Assembly: GCA_910589275.1 (NCBI GenBank) | Contig: CAJUTH010000014.1 | Location: forward strand, 4,744 to 68,743 | Reading direction: 5' to 3' | Length of the DNA: 64,000 nucleotides | Source: an uncultured Dorea sp. | Lineage (GTDB): Bacteria; Bacillota; Clostridia; Lachnospirales; Lachnospiraceae | Shown here: in pieces, positions 1-7,869 of the stretch | Layout: each line of letters starts with the position of its first letter | Position numbering within the stretch: position 1 is the first letter of the stretch | Program-made: the position numbers and the translations under genes | The notes under the pieces: generated by a model | What the model saw: only the letters and a program-made list of their open reading frames with translations | Told to the model about the DNA's origin: nothing | Databases searched by the model: none

Positions 1-756
1 GAGTCAGTCAGAAAGCCGCTGGAGTATTATCATAACAATATCACTGGAACGCTGACCCTTCTTAAGGTGATGAATGAGACGGGAACAAAGAATATTGTAT
101 TCAGCTCTTCGGCGACAGTGTATGGAGATCCGGAGGTGATTCCGATTACGGAGGAGTGCCCGAAGGGTCAGTGTACGAATCCATACGGATGGACCAAATC
201 CATGATGGAACAGATTATGTCAGACCTTCAGAAGGCGCATCCGGAATGGAATGTGATTCTTCTCCGCTATTTCAATCCGGTAGGCGCTCATGAAAGCGGA
301 CGGATTGGAGAGGATCCCAAGGGGATTCCGAATAATCTGATGCCGTATATTTCTCAGGTGGCAGTTGGAAAGCGCGAGAAACTGGGTGTGTTTGGAAATG
401 ATTACGATACCCCGGACGGAACCGGCGTGAGGGATTATATCCATGTAGTAGATCTTGCGGTGGGCCATGTAAAGGCGATCAACTATATTTTCACAAATCC
501 GGGACTGGATATTATTAATTTGGGAACAGGCGTAGGATATTCGGTGCTTGATATGGTCAAGGCATTCTCTAAGGCATGCGGAAAGGATATTCCTTATGAG
601 ATCCAGCCGAGGCGTGAGGGTGATATTGCTATGTGCTATGCGGATCCGGCCAAGGCGGCGAAAGTGCTGGGCTGGAAGGCAGAGAGAGGATTGGATGAGA
701 TGTGTGCGGATTCATGGAAATGGCAGTCGCAGAATCCGGACGGTTATGGAGCTTAA
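1..756 (+). CDS. galE: UDP-glucose 4-epimerase, 5' end outside the window
   Basis: This is the C-terminal two thirds or more of a short-chain dehydrogenase/reductase-type epimerase that interconverts UDP-glucose and UDP-galactose in the cytoplasm (Leloir pathway, exopolysaccharide precursors). The frame is open from base 1, so the NAD-binding Rossmann start is cut off. Visible family marks are the SSSATVYG segment, the catalytic Tyr-x-x-x-Lys as YGWTK, the NPVGAHESG substrate loop and the DGTGVRDYIHV segment followed by the C-terminal nucleotide-sugar domain. The gene ends in TAA and is followed by a strong hairpin terminator, so it is the last gene of its transcript. Identification is firm; only the start is missing. 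Confidence 0.95.
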   Translation, partial: ESVRKPLEYYHNNITGTLTLLKVMNETGTKNIVFSSSATVYGDPEVIPITEECPKGQCTNPYGWTKSMMEQIMSDLQKAHPEWNVILLRYFNPVGAHESGRIGEDPKGIPNNLMPYISQVAVGKREKLGVFGNDYDTPDGTGVRDYIHVVDLAVGHVKAINYIFTNPGLDIINLGTGVGYSVLDMVKAFSKACGKDIPYEIQPRREGDIAMCYADPAKAAKVLGWKAERGLDEMCADSWKWQSQNPDGYGA

Positions 757-776
757 TATTTTGTTTTAAAAGACAG

Positions 777-820
777 GGCGCTGCGGTATTTGGAATAGTT
801 TACCGCGGCGCCTTCTTTAT
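777..820 (+). terminator. Rho-independent terminator after galE
   Basis: A 12-bp stem with one mismatch (GGCGCTGCGGTA at 777-788 with TACCGCGGCGCC at 801-812) and a 12-nt loop is followed by a T-rich stretch. It sits 20 bases after the galE stop. Confidence 0.85.
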
Positions 821-907
821 GTATAAAATTTATTATCTTCCCTTTCTATAGAAAAGGTAGTATAATGGATGCATAGTGGCGTAAGTGGGCGCAATGGAGG
901 AGCAATT

Positions 908-2962
908 ATGAGCGAGAGGCAGGATATACACCTAAAGGGAGCGCTGAAGTTATACATGCAGTGGCCGATGGCCATGACGGTTATTCTGATTGCTATGACT
1001 GGATGGATCTATTATACAGACCGCAAGGCCGGGATGCTGATGGCGGCATGCGTGCTGCTTTATCTGATTGTTACCGGATTTTTGTATTATTATAACAAGT
1101 CAACGCTTATGCGCGCTTTGGTGGAATTTGCGGCGCAATACGGCGCTATGCAGAACCGGCTTTTGAAGGAGCTGGATATTCCATATGCCATTTTACTGGA
1201 GACAGGGAAAGTGCTCTGGATGAATGATGAATTTGAAGAGATTCTTGGGGACAGAAATAAGCAGGATGTGAATCTGTCAAAATATATGAAGGAGATCAAC
1301 CGGGGGATTTTTCCAAAAGAGGAAGGCCAGCATACGGAAGTTGAAGTCCAGTTTGAAGAGAGGGAGTATCTGGCAAAGCTTCGTAAGATTCCAGTAAAAG
1401 AAGCGGGCGGTATGCAGATGTCGGTGAAGATTCCTGTTGAATCGGAATATTTTATTGCCGTTTTTCTGGAGGATGTGACAGAGCTGAATGAGTATATTCA
1501 GGCGAATGAGGAACAAAGGCTGGTGGCGGGACTCATTTACATTGACAATTACGACGAGGTAATTGAGAGTGTAGAAGAGGTAAGGCAGAGTCTGCTTCTT
1601 GCGCTGATCGACCGTAAGATCAATCAGTATTTCTCTAAAGTAAACGGTATTGTTAAGAAGGTAGAGACAGATAAGTATTTTATCGTAGTCGCCAAGCGGT
1701 ATTTCAAATTATTAGAGGAAGACAGATTTTCACTTCTCGAAGATGTTAAATCCGTAAATGTCGGAAATACAATTCCGGCAACGCTGGGTATTGGCCTTGG
1801 AATCAGCAAGGAAGGGTACAGCCAGAGTTATAACTATGCAAGGACCGCCATTGATCAGGCGCTTGCAAGGGGCGGCGACCAAGCGGTTATCAAGGACTGT
1901 AACGGCATTACCTATTATGGCGGCAAGCGCGAGATGACATCAAAGAATACCCGCGTGAAGGCTCGTGTAAAGGCGGAGGCGCTGAGAGAATATATGATGA
2001 CCAGCGATTATATTCTGGTTATGGGACATAAGATGACGGACGTGGATTCGCTTGGAGCGGCAATCGGTATATACCGCGCGGCAGTTTCAGTTGGAAAGAC
2101 AGCGCATATTGTACTGAATGACCCAGCAATGGCAGTTCGTTCTCTGCATGAGGACTATGTGAAGAATACAGATTATCCGGAGGATATGTTTGTAACCTCA
2201 GAGGAGGCAAGGGAGATGACCAGCGAAGCCTCTATGGTAGTGGTTGTGGATACGAACCGGCCGCAGATGACGGAATGTCCGGAGCTTCTGCAGATGACAA
2301 AGAATATTGTGGTATTGGATCATCATAGACAGGGGAGCGACAATATTGAAAATGCCAGATTGTCTTATATTGAGCCTTATGCGTCTTCTGCCTGTGAGAT
2401 GGTTTCTGAGATTCTGCAGTATATCGCGGATGATATTAAGCTTCCGGCTATGGAAGCCAGCAGCATGTTTGCCGGTATGATGGTCGATACGAACAACTTT
2501 ACAAACCGGACGGGCGTAAGGACCTTTGAGGCGGCGGCCTTTTTGAGAAGATGCGGAGCTGATATTCCGTATGTCCGCAAGATATTTAGGGATGATATGG
2601 ATTCATACCGCGCTAAGGCGTCGATTATCAGCAACGCTGAGGTTTACCGGCATCAGTTTGCTATTGCGCGCGGAGAGAATCTTAAAGTGGATTCTCCGAC
2701 GATTATCGGCGCGCAGGCGGCCAATGAACTGCTGGATATCGACGGGATCCGGGCTGCGTTTGTTATTACGATATTTAATGGAAGATGCTATGTAAGCGCC
2801 CGTTCGATTGACGAGGTGAACGTACAGGTGCTGATGGAGAAGCTGGGCGGCGGCGGACATATGAATATGGCGGGCGCGCAGTTTGACCATACGAATGTGG
2901 GCGAAGTGATTTATAATATCAAGGTTCAGATTGATAAGATGATTGAGGAAGGAGATATATAG
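908..2962 (+). CDS. gdpP: Cyclic-di-AMP phosphodiesterase, GdpP type
   Basis: A 684-residue membrane-bound DHH/DHHA1 phosphoesterase expected to hydrolyse the second messenger c-di-AMP to pApA. Domains in order: two transmembrane segments (about residues 17-62), a PAS-like sensory domain, a degenerate GGDEF-like domain, the DHH domain and a C-terminal DHHA1 domain. Metal-binding motifs are intact: GHKMTDVDSLG with D378 and D380, D448 in VVVDTNRP, D471-H472-H473 in VLDHHRQG, and GGGGHMNMAG near residue 650. The start at 908 was chosen because GGAGG lies at the right distance before it; an upstream in-frame ATG at 869 has no such site. A TATAAT box at 861-866 is a possible -10. It is followed after 3 bases by rplI, the usual Firmicute order gdpP-rplI-dnaB. 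Confidence 0.95.
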   Translation: MSERQDIHLKGALKLYMQWPMAMTVILIAMTGWIYYTDRKAGMLMAACVLLYLIVTGFLYYYNKSTLMRALVEFAAQYGAMQNRLLKELDIPYAILLETGKVLWMNDEFEEILGDRNKQDVNLSKYMKEINRGIFPKEEGQHTEVEVQFEEREYLAKLRKIPVKEAGGMQMSVKIPVESEYFIAVFLEDVTELNEYIQANEEQRLVAGLIYIDNYDEVIESVEEVRQSLLLALIDRKINQYFSKVNGIVKKVETDKYFIVVAKRYFKLLEEDRFSLLEDVKSVNVGNTIPATLGIGLGISKEGYSQSYNYARTAIDQALARGGDQAVIKDCNGITYYGGKREMTSKNTRVKARVKAEALREYMMTSDYILVMGHKMTDVDSLGAAIGIYRAAVSVGKTAHIVLNDPAMAVRSLHEDYVKNTDYPEDMFVTSEEAREMTSEASMVVVVDTNRPQMTECPELLQMTKNIVVLDHHRQGSDNIENARLSYIEPYASSACEMVSEILQYIADDIKLPAMEASSMFAGMMVDTNNFTNRTGVRTFEAAAFLRRCGADIPYVRKIFRDDMDSYRAKASIISNAEVYRHQFAIARGENLKVDSPTIIGAQAANELLDIDGIRAAFVITIFNGRCYVSARSIDEVNVQVLMEKLGGGGHMNMAGAQFDHTNVGEVIYNIKVQIDKMIEEGDI

Positions 2963-2965
2963 AAT

Positions 2966-3415
2966 ATGAAAGTAATTTTATTAGAGGATGTAAAGTCTCT
3001 GGGTAAAAAGGGCGAGATTGTAAATGTAAACGACGGATATGCGAGAAATTTCCTCTTAAAAACGGGAAAAGGCACAGAGGCGAATAATAAAAATTTAAAT
3101 GACCTGAAACTTAAGAAAGCAAATGCAGATAAGATTGCACAGGAGAATCTAGAGGCGGCAAAAGCGCTTGGGGAAAAGCTAAAAAAAGGGCAGGTAGAAC
3201 TGTCAATGAAGACGGGAGAAGGAGGCAAGGTATTTGGCTCTGTTTCGTCTAAAGAGATAGCGGCGGCGGCAGAAGAGCAGCTTGGTCTTAAGATTGATAA
3301 AAAGAAGATACAATTGAAAGAGCAGATTAAGAGCCTTGGCGTGCATAATGTTCCGGTTAAGCTCCATCCGAAGGTGACGGCAGAGCTTAAGGTGTGGGTA
3401 AAGGAAGAGGTATAA
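2966..3415 (+). CDS. rplI: 50S ribosomal protein bL9
   Basis: A 149-residue protein of normal bL9 length. The N-terminal domain opens with MKVILLEDVKSLGKKGEIV and contains the NDGYARNFLL signature that binds 23S rRNA. A long lysine- and alanine-rich helix links it to the C-terminal domain, which ends near VPVKLHPKVTAELKVWV. It starts 3 bases after gdpP, so it is co-transcribed with it, and its ribosome binding site (GAGGAAGGAG) lies inside the gdpP end. No odd features. Confidence 0.97.
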   Translation: MKVILLEDVKSLGKKGEIVNVNDGYARNFLLKTGKGTEANNKNLNDLKLKKANADKIAQENLEAAKALGEKLKKGQVELSMKTGEGGKVFGSVSSKEIAAAAEEQLGLKIDKKKIQLKEQIKSLGVHNVPVKLHPKVTAELKVWVKEEV

Positions 3416-3463
3416 GACAGGTAAAGGGATGTATCCCCAAAACAGCCGAAACGGAGGAAAAGG

Positions 3464-4804
3464 ATGGAGGAAGCGCTCATAAAAAGGGTACTGCCTCATA
3501 GCATAGAGGCGGAGCAGTCTGTCGTTGGCGCTATGCTGATGGATAAAGATGCGATTGTGGCGGCATCAGAAACAATAAGCAGGGAAGATTTTTATCAGGT
3601 TTCCTATGGGATTATCTTTGAATCGATGGTAGAGCTTTTTAATGAAGGGAAACCGGCGGATCTGATAACGCTTCAGGAGCGTTTGAAGGAAAAGGACGTC
3701 CCGGAGGAGATTTCCAGTCTGGAATTTGTACGGGAGCTGATTACCGCGGTGCCTACCTCGGCAAATGTGAAATACTATGCGCAGATCGTATATGAGAAGT
3801 CTATGCTGCGCAGGCTGATTAAGCTTAATGAGGAAATCGCCAATATCTGTTATGTAGGCGCAGAGCCGATGGAAGAGATTCTGGAGACTACGGAGAAAAG
3901 GATATTTGAATTGCTCCGGAACAGAAATACGGGGGATTATGTTCCCATTAAAGAGATCGTCTTGAATGCATTAGACAGGATAGAAAAGGCGTCCAAAAGC
4001 AAAGGGACGGTGACGGGTATCCCTACAGGATTTCTGGATCTGGATTATAAGCTGTCCGGTCTGCAGCCTTCGGATCTTGTGCTGGTTGCAGCGAGGCCGT
4101 CCATGGGAAAGACGGCGTTTGTACTGAATATTGCCCAGCATGTGGCTTTTAAAACGAATCGCAGCGTGGCGGTTTTCAGCTTAGAGATGTCGAAGGAGCA
4201 GTTGGTAAACCGTCTGTTTTCATTGGAATCGCAGGTGGACTCCCAGAGCCTTAGAACCGGCAATCTGAAGGATTCAGATTGGGAGAAGCTGATTGAAAGC
4301 GCGGGAATTATCGGAAAATCAAAGCTGATCATTGATGATACACCGGGCATTTCTGTGACGGAGCTTAGGTCTAAATGCCGCAAATATAAATTGGAGTATG
4401 ATCTGGAATTAATTATTATTGATTACCTGCAGTTGATGAGCGGAAGCATAGGAAAACGCAGCGATTCCAGACAGCAGGAGATTTCGGAGATATCCCGGTC
4501 TTTAAAAGCAATTGCAAGGGAACTGAATGTTCCGGTGATTGCTCTATCCCAGCTCAGCAGAGCGGTAGAACAGCGTCCGGATCATCGGCCGATGCTGTCG
4601 GACCTGCGGGAATCCGGCGCAATCGAGCAGGATGCGGACGTGGTTATGTTTATTTATAGAGATGATTATTACAATAAAGACACAGACACGCCTAATCAGG
4701 CGGAAATTATAATAGCCAAGCAGAGGAACGGTCCGATAGGGACGATAAATCTGGCATGGCTTCCTGATTATACGAAGTTTGCAAATTTAAAATGGCAGGA
4801 ATAG
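3464..4804 (+). CDS. dnaB: Replicative DNA helicase DnaB
   Basis: A 446-residue hexameric 5'-3' helicase that unwinds DNA ahead of the replisome. The N-terminal DnaB domain starts with LPHSIEAEQSVVGAML. The RecA-like C-terminal domain holds Walker A as ARPSMGKTAF, Walker B in LIIIDYLQLM, the LRESGAIEQDADVV segment and an arginine-rich end. Length is typical and no intein is present. The start follows GGAGGAAAAGG directly. A terminator overlaps its stop codon, so it closes the gdpP-rplI-dnaB operon. Confidence 0.97.
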   Translation: MEEALIKRVLPHSIEAEQSVVGAMLMDKDAIVAASETISREDFYQVSYGIIFESMVELFNEGKPADLITLQERLKEKDVPEEISSLEFVRELITAVPTSANVKYYAQIVYEKSMLRRLIKLNEEIANICYVGAEPMEEILETTEKRIFELLRNRNTGDYVPIKEIVLNALDRIEKASKSKGTVTGIPTGFLDLDYKLSGLQPSDLVLVAARPSMGKTAFVLNIAQHVAFKTNRSVAVFSLEMSKEQLVNRLFSLESQVDSQSLRTGNLKDSDWEKLIESAGIIGKSKLIIDDTPGISVTELRSKCRKYKLEYDLELIIIDYLQLMSGSIGKRSDSRQQEISEISRSLKAIARELNVPVIALSQLSRAVEQRPDHRPMLSDLRESGAIEQDADVVMFIYRDDYYNKDTDTPNQAEIIIAKQRNGPIGTINLAWLPDYTKFANLKWQE

Positions 4805-4827
4805 GGGCTGGTTTGCAGCCCCTTTTT
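4804..4827 (+). terminator. Terminator after dnaB
   Basis: A perfect 7-bp stem (GGGGCTG with CAGCCCC) and a 5-nt loop are followed by five T residues. The stem begins on the last base of the dnaB stop codon. Confidence 0.88.
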
Positions 4828-4831
4828 ACTG

Positions 4832-5197
4832 CTAAGTAAGAGAATCTGGCAGCAGCAATTTCTTTAATTTGCCAACGGCGCTTGTCTGGGATGACTCTTT
4901 GCGGAAGGCCTGCTGCTGGCGGATAAGCTGGTCAATTTTGCGGAATTCTTCTTCCTGCTGGCGTTCCTTTGCATCCAGAAGGAAGGACATTTCCTTTGTG
5001 ATCATTGATACCAGCAGTTCATTGTTGTTTTCCAGCATTCTTTTGATGCGCAGCTGCTCCCTGGTGCGCTTCATGTCCGGAATTAATGCTTTCAGTTCTT
5101 CAAATGGAACTCCCTGTTCGTATAATTCCTTGATGCAGTTATATAACTTAGTGTCCTCTTTCGTGGCATTACTTAGTGTATTTAATGCATTTCCCAT
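4832..5197 (-). CDS. Conserved hypothetical coiled-coil protein
   Basis: A 121-residue soluble protein not assigned to a named family here. It is highly charged and helical. The first half (residues 10-60) is rich in Leu, Glu and Lys, and residues 65-105 carry a run of Glu, Gln and Arg typical of a coiled coil. The end is basic (GKLKKLLL). There is no signal peptide, membrane segment or cysteine motif. AAGGGGG sits a suitable distance before the ATG, which supports real expression. It converges on dnaB with only 4 bases between the dnaB terminator and its own stop. No function is proposed. Confidence 0.7.
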   Translation of the reverse strand: MGNALNTLSNATKEDTKLYNCIKELYEQGVPFEELKALIPDMKRTREQLRIKRMLENNNELLVSMITKEMSFLLDAKERQQEEEFRKIDQLIRQQQAFRKESSQTSAVGKLKKLLLPDSLT

Positions 5198-5318
5198 AGG
5201 AATACCCCCTTATTTTTGTATGCAGAAGTATAGCATGTCCCCGAAAGAGATATTGTCAAAAATGGTCGTCGGTATTAAAAATTCGTGCGACACCTTTCGC
5301 CTGGGCGGCAGGTATCAT

Positions 5319-5348
5319 AAAAAAAGACAACCTCGCAATGGGGTTGCC
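5319..5348 (-). terminator. Terminator after the ferredoxin gene
   Basis: Read on the minus strand, GGCAACC pairs with GGTTGTC (one G-T pair) around a 9-nt loop and is followed by seven T residues. It lies about 30 bases beyond the ferredoxin stop. Confidence 0.8.
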
Positions 5349-5379
5349 CTTTTCTTTCGTTATTAAGAGTTCTTTTGAA

Positions 5380-5550
5380 TTACTCTGCAGAGATAGCCTC
5401 TACTGGACACTGATCTGCGCAAGCGCCGCAGTCAAGGCAGGCATCAGCGTTAATCTCAAAATGTGAATCTCCCTCAGTAATAGCCTCTGCTGGACACTGA
5501 GCTGCACAAGCACCACAAGAAATGCAGTCATCGCTAATTACATATGCCAT
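5380..5550 (-). CDS. Clostridial-type 2[4Fe-4S] ferredoxin
   Basis: A 56-residue low-potential electron carrier. Two CxxCxxCxxxCP cluster motifs are complete: CISCGACAAQCP (C9, C12, C15, C19) and CLDCGACADQCP (C38, C41, C44, C48). The halves are internal duplicates, and the protein is very acidic, as usual for this family. The ATG is preceded by GGAGG at 9 bases. It stands alone with its own promoter and terminator, which fits a general electron donor for hydrogenase, pyruvate:ferredoxin oxidoreductase and similar enzymes rather than a pathway-specific one. Confidence 0.95.
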   Translation of the reverse strand: MAYVISDDCISCGACAAQCPAEAITEGDSHFEINADACLDCGACADQCPVEAISAE

Positions 5551-5614
5551 GATAAGTACCTCCTTATAAAGTTTATGTGATAATCACAAGGCTGATATAC
5601 ATCAGCTTTTTTCT

Positions 5615-5643
5615 ATCATAATACAAAAACGGCAAATATACAA
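5615..5643 (-). promoter_or_regulatory. Likely promoter of the ferredoxin gene
   Basis: On the minus strand TTGTAT is followed after 17 bases by TATGAT, about 65 bases upstream of the ferredoxin start. A small 6-bp hairpin (GCTGAT/ATCAGC, 5591-5606) lies in the leader. Confidence 0.5.
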
Positions 5644-5675
5644 GCAGTTTCATGCTTAAAAATAGGTACAAAATT

Positions 5676-5702
5676 AACAGTTTGGCCTTTGGCCTCACTG
5701 TT
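5676..5702. repeat. Imperfect palindrome upstream of the sugar-binding lipoprotein
   Basis: AACAGTTTGGCC at 5676-5687 faces GGCCTCACTGTT at 5691-5702, a 12-bp inverted repeat with two mismatches around a 3-nt centre. It could be an operator or a leader hairpin. Nothing else recognisable was seen between 5644 and 5851 apart from a very AT-rich stretch at 5730-5780, which may hold the promoter of the next gene. Confidence 0.45.
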
Positions 5703-5851
5703 ATGATACAAAGTTGCAAAGTCCGAAAATTTTAAGATTTTTTTCAAGACTTTTTCACAGATTTATTGTATAACTGTATGTAGCGTGTTACAGTATTTGT
5801 TTGGATATAAGGAAGCTGTAACAAGAGCATAGATATAGGGAGATTGATATT

Positions 5852-7132
5852 ATGAAAAAGAAATGGATTGCGGCGCTGGTAGGTGTCTGCATGGCAGTTC
5901 TTACCTGTGCCTGCACAGTGGAGCCGGAGAAGCCGGACGTTCCCGCTCCGACAGAGAAGAAGGAACCGGAGGAGGATGAGGCAGAGCTTGCAAAGCAGGC
6001 GAAGCTGGACCTTATATCGCCTTCAGCGTATGGCGATACAGAAGGGCTGGACGTGGAGCCGGCGACTTATTTTTCGCTGATTGGAAAAGGAAGTTCCGAA
6101 GAATATTGGAAGATGGTAAAAGCAGGAGCGGAGGCCGCCGTGGCCGACCTGAATAAAGCCCTTGATTATGAGGGCGGAGATAAGGTAAAGGTAGTGTACA
6201 GCGGGCCCGGCGAATCAGATAATGTGGACGAGCAGGTGAATATTCTGGATGAGGAGCTGGCAAGATACCCGTCTGCGCTGGGAATTGCAGTCATTGATTC
6301 TCAGTCTTGTAATGTACAGTTTGATTTGGCTGTACAAAACAGTATTCCTATTATAACCTATGATTCTCTCAGCAGCTATCAGGGGATTATGGCGAATATT
6401 ACAACGGATAATAAGAAAGCGGGGGCGGAAGCGGCGGTGCACATGGCGGAAGAATTAGAGGAAGAAGGACAGGTGCTAGTATTTGCTCACGACAGCAGAT
6501 CGTTAACCTGCAGACAGCGCGCAGAGAGCTTTGCCGCAGAAATTAAAGAAAATCATTCTGAGATGTCAACCACAGAAATCTATTATAGGGATAGATTGGA
6601 TGAGCTGAAAGAGAAGATAGCGAGGGAGAGGGTGGGACTGCCGTCTGACGATGGAGCAGGGGAAGAAGAGCCAAAGGACAGCGGACTGGCGGAGGGAACT
6701 TTAGTCAGTGAGCCAGAACCGGCCAAAGAAGATTTAGACGAAGCGGAAGTGCCGGAAGAAGCGCTGCAAGAGATTACCGATGAGGAGGCCCTTGCATATA
6801 TTTTTGAAAAGAATCCGGAAATCAAAGGAATTTTTGCAACGAACGGACAAGCCGCAATGCAGATGGCGGATTTGTGTACGGATCAGGAAAAGGAAGATAT
6901 AGCGATTATCGGTTATGATTCGGATACAGAAGAGATCGAAGCTTTGAAGGAGGGGAGGCTCGCTGGATTGGTTGTTCAGAATCCATATGGAATGGGGTAT
7001 GCAGCTATTGTAGCGGAGGCAAGATGTGTGTTAGAGATTGGAAACGAAGCGGAGATCGATACCGGATATATCTGGGTGGATGAGGAGAACCTAGATAGCA
7101 AGGAAGTACAGCGGATGCTGTATATCAAGTAG
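5852..7132 (+). CDS. Periplasmic-binding-protein-like lipoprotein (sugar/autoinducer type), orphan
   Basis: A 426-residue exported protein of the RbsB-like (Peripla_BP_4) fold, which normally delivers a sugar to an ABC importer. The N-terminus has a signal sequence ending in LTCAC, a non-canonical lipobox, so a lipid anchor is likely. After an acidic linker (residues 22-55) come ligand-fold segments such as YFSLIGKGSSEEYWKMVKAG, IPIITYDS and AIIGYDSDTEEI. Between the two lobes lies an unusual acidic insertion (about residues 255-305, rich in Glu, Asp, Pro) that the family usually lacks. No permease or ATPase gene is adjacent, so it may act with transporter parts elsewhere or as a receptor for a sensor. 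The ligand cannot be named. Confidence 0.8.
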   Translation: MKKKWIAALVGVCMAVLTCACTVEPEKPDVPAPTEKKEPEEDEAELAKQAKLDLISPSAYGDTEGLDVEPATYFSLIGKGSSEEYWKMVKAGAEAAVADLNKALDYEGGDKVKVVYSGPGESDNVDEQVNILDEELARYPSALGIAVIDSQSCNVQFDLAVQNSIPIITYDSLSSYQGIMANITTDNKKAGAEAAVHMAEELEEEGQVLVFAHDSRSLTCRQRAESFAAEIKENHSEMSTTEIYYRDRLDELKEKIARERVGLPSDDGAGEEEPKDSGLAEGTLVSEPEPAKEDLDEAEVPEEALQEITDEEALAYIFEKNPEIKGIFATNGQAAMQMADLCTDQEKEDIAIIGYDSDTEEIEALKEGRLAGLVVQNPYGMGYAAIVAEARCVLEIGNEAEIDTGYIWVDEENLDSKEVQRMLYIK

Positions 7133-7217
7133 ATCATGTAAAAAAAGCCGCTTAGAAAAGGAACACCTTCAAAAATGCGGTTAAGGGGCTTGGGTCCCTA
7201 AAATACATACAGAAAAG

Positions 7218-7284
7218 AAAATACGAATCTTTCGCAGAAGGTCAGGTATTAAAAGCACTTATTTCTACGGGAGATTCGTATTTT
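7218..7284. repeat. Long hairpin between convergent genes
   Basis: AAAATACGAATCT (7218-7230) is repeated exactly inverted at 7272-7284. In plus-strand RNA the pairing extends inward through two G-U pairs, two further pairs, one mismatch and four more pairs, giving 22-nt arms (7218-7239 with 7263-7284) around a 23-nt loop. It lies between the 3' ends of two convergent genes. It may be a bidirectional terminator of unusual length, a small RNA hairpin or a miniature mobile element. Confidence 0.6.
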
Positions 7285-7341
7285 AAGATTCAAAGTAAAA
7301 AACGGTATTAACCGACAGTTCCCTCATTCTTGAATCGTGTA

Positions 7342-7755
7342 TTAGATGGGGAGTTCTAGATAGATATCTTTCCCTTCCTTGATGGAAATTACAACCTTGC
7401 CATGCGTTACAGTAGTGACGACGCCTTCTGCGCTTCCGCTTACAGACGGAACTTCTGTCTGGGCCGGAGCCTCTGGCTCTGATGGTTCATCTGCCGCGCC
7501 GGCCTCTTTATACCCATCTACATTATCAGCGGTCAATGCACAGAGAGAATCGCTAGTTTTTGTTAATTTAGCGCCGAGAACCTGCTCGATGGTGAGGCAC
7601 CCGTCCAGATTTAGAAGACCGGAATCTACCAGTTCATCAAAGATAGCCGGATCCTCAAGATTTGCGGGTTCGATTGTAATGCCAGCCTCTGCGCGGCAGC
7701 ATAAGACTGCCGGATCTTTTGCATGAGCTTTTGCTGTTTCTGCTGTAATAGACAT
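7342..7755 (-). CDS. Stand-alone PrdA N-terminal-like protein (CBO2463/CBO2479-type domain)
   Basis: A 137-residue cytoplasmic protein. Its opening (MSITAETAKAHAKDPAVLCC, then ENLEDP-like and VDSGLL-like segments and LTIEQVLGAKLTKTSDSL) resembles, from memory, the start of the D-proline reductase proprotein PrdA. It then has an Ala/Pro/Glu linker and a short C-terminal beta segment (HGKVVISIKEGKDIYLELP). Full PrdA is several times longer and is cleaved to yield a pyruvoyl subunit; that part is absent. No other proline or glycine reductase genes lie nearby. The gene is intact, with AAAGGAGG before its ATG and a plausible promoter, so it looks like a real small protein rather than a truncation. 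Function unknown; a role in selenoenzyme or thiol metabolism is only a guess. Confidence 0.65.
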   Translation of the reverse strand: MSITAETAKAHAKDPAVLCCRAEAGITIEPANLEDPAIFDELVDSGLLNLDGCLTIEQVLGAKLTKTSDSLCALTADNVDGYKEAGAADEPSEPEAPAQTEVPSVSGSAEGVVTTVTHGKVVISIKEGKDIYLELPI

Positions 7756-7787
7756 GTTACATACCTCCTTTATTCATACCTATAACC

Positions 7788-7817
7788 AGTATAGTCTTCG
7801 TAAATTGTAAAATCCAA
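7788..7817 (-). promoter_or_regulatory. Likely promoter of the PrdA-like gene
   Basis: On the minus strand TTGGAT is followed after 18 bases by TATACT, about 30 bases upstream of the start codon. Confidence 0.5.
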
Positions 7818-7869
7818 TCGTTTTTTCCAATAAGAGAGTATGATTATTGAACACGTCTATAATATGAGA

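Noticed and set aside
869..907. Earlier ATG for gdpP at 869
   Set aside because: No Shine-Dalgarno sequence precedes it and it overlaps the likely promoter; 908 has GGAGG at correct spacing.
2926..3480. A 184-codon minus-strand frame opposite rplI
   Set aside because: Ser/Phe-rich shadow of the lysine-rich ribosomal protein gene; no motif and no translation signal.
5591..5612. Plus-strand terminator-like hairpin (GCTGAT/ATCAGC plus T-run)
   Set aside because: No plus-strand gene ends upstream; it lies in the leader of the oppositely oriented ferredoxin gene, so it was not called a terminator.
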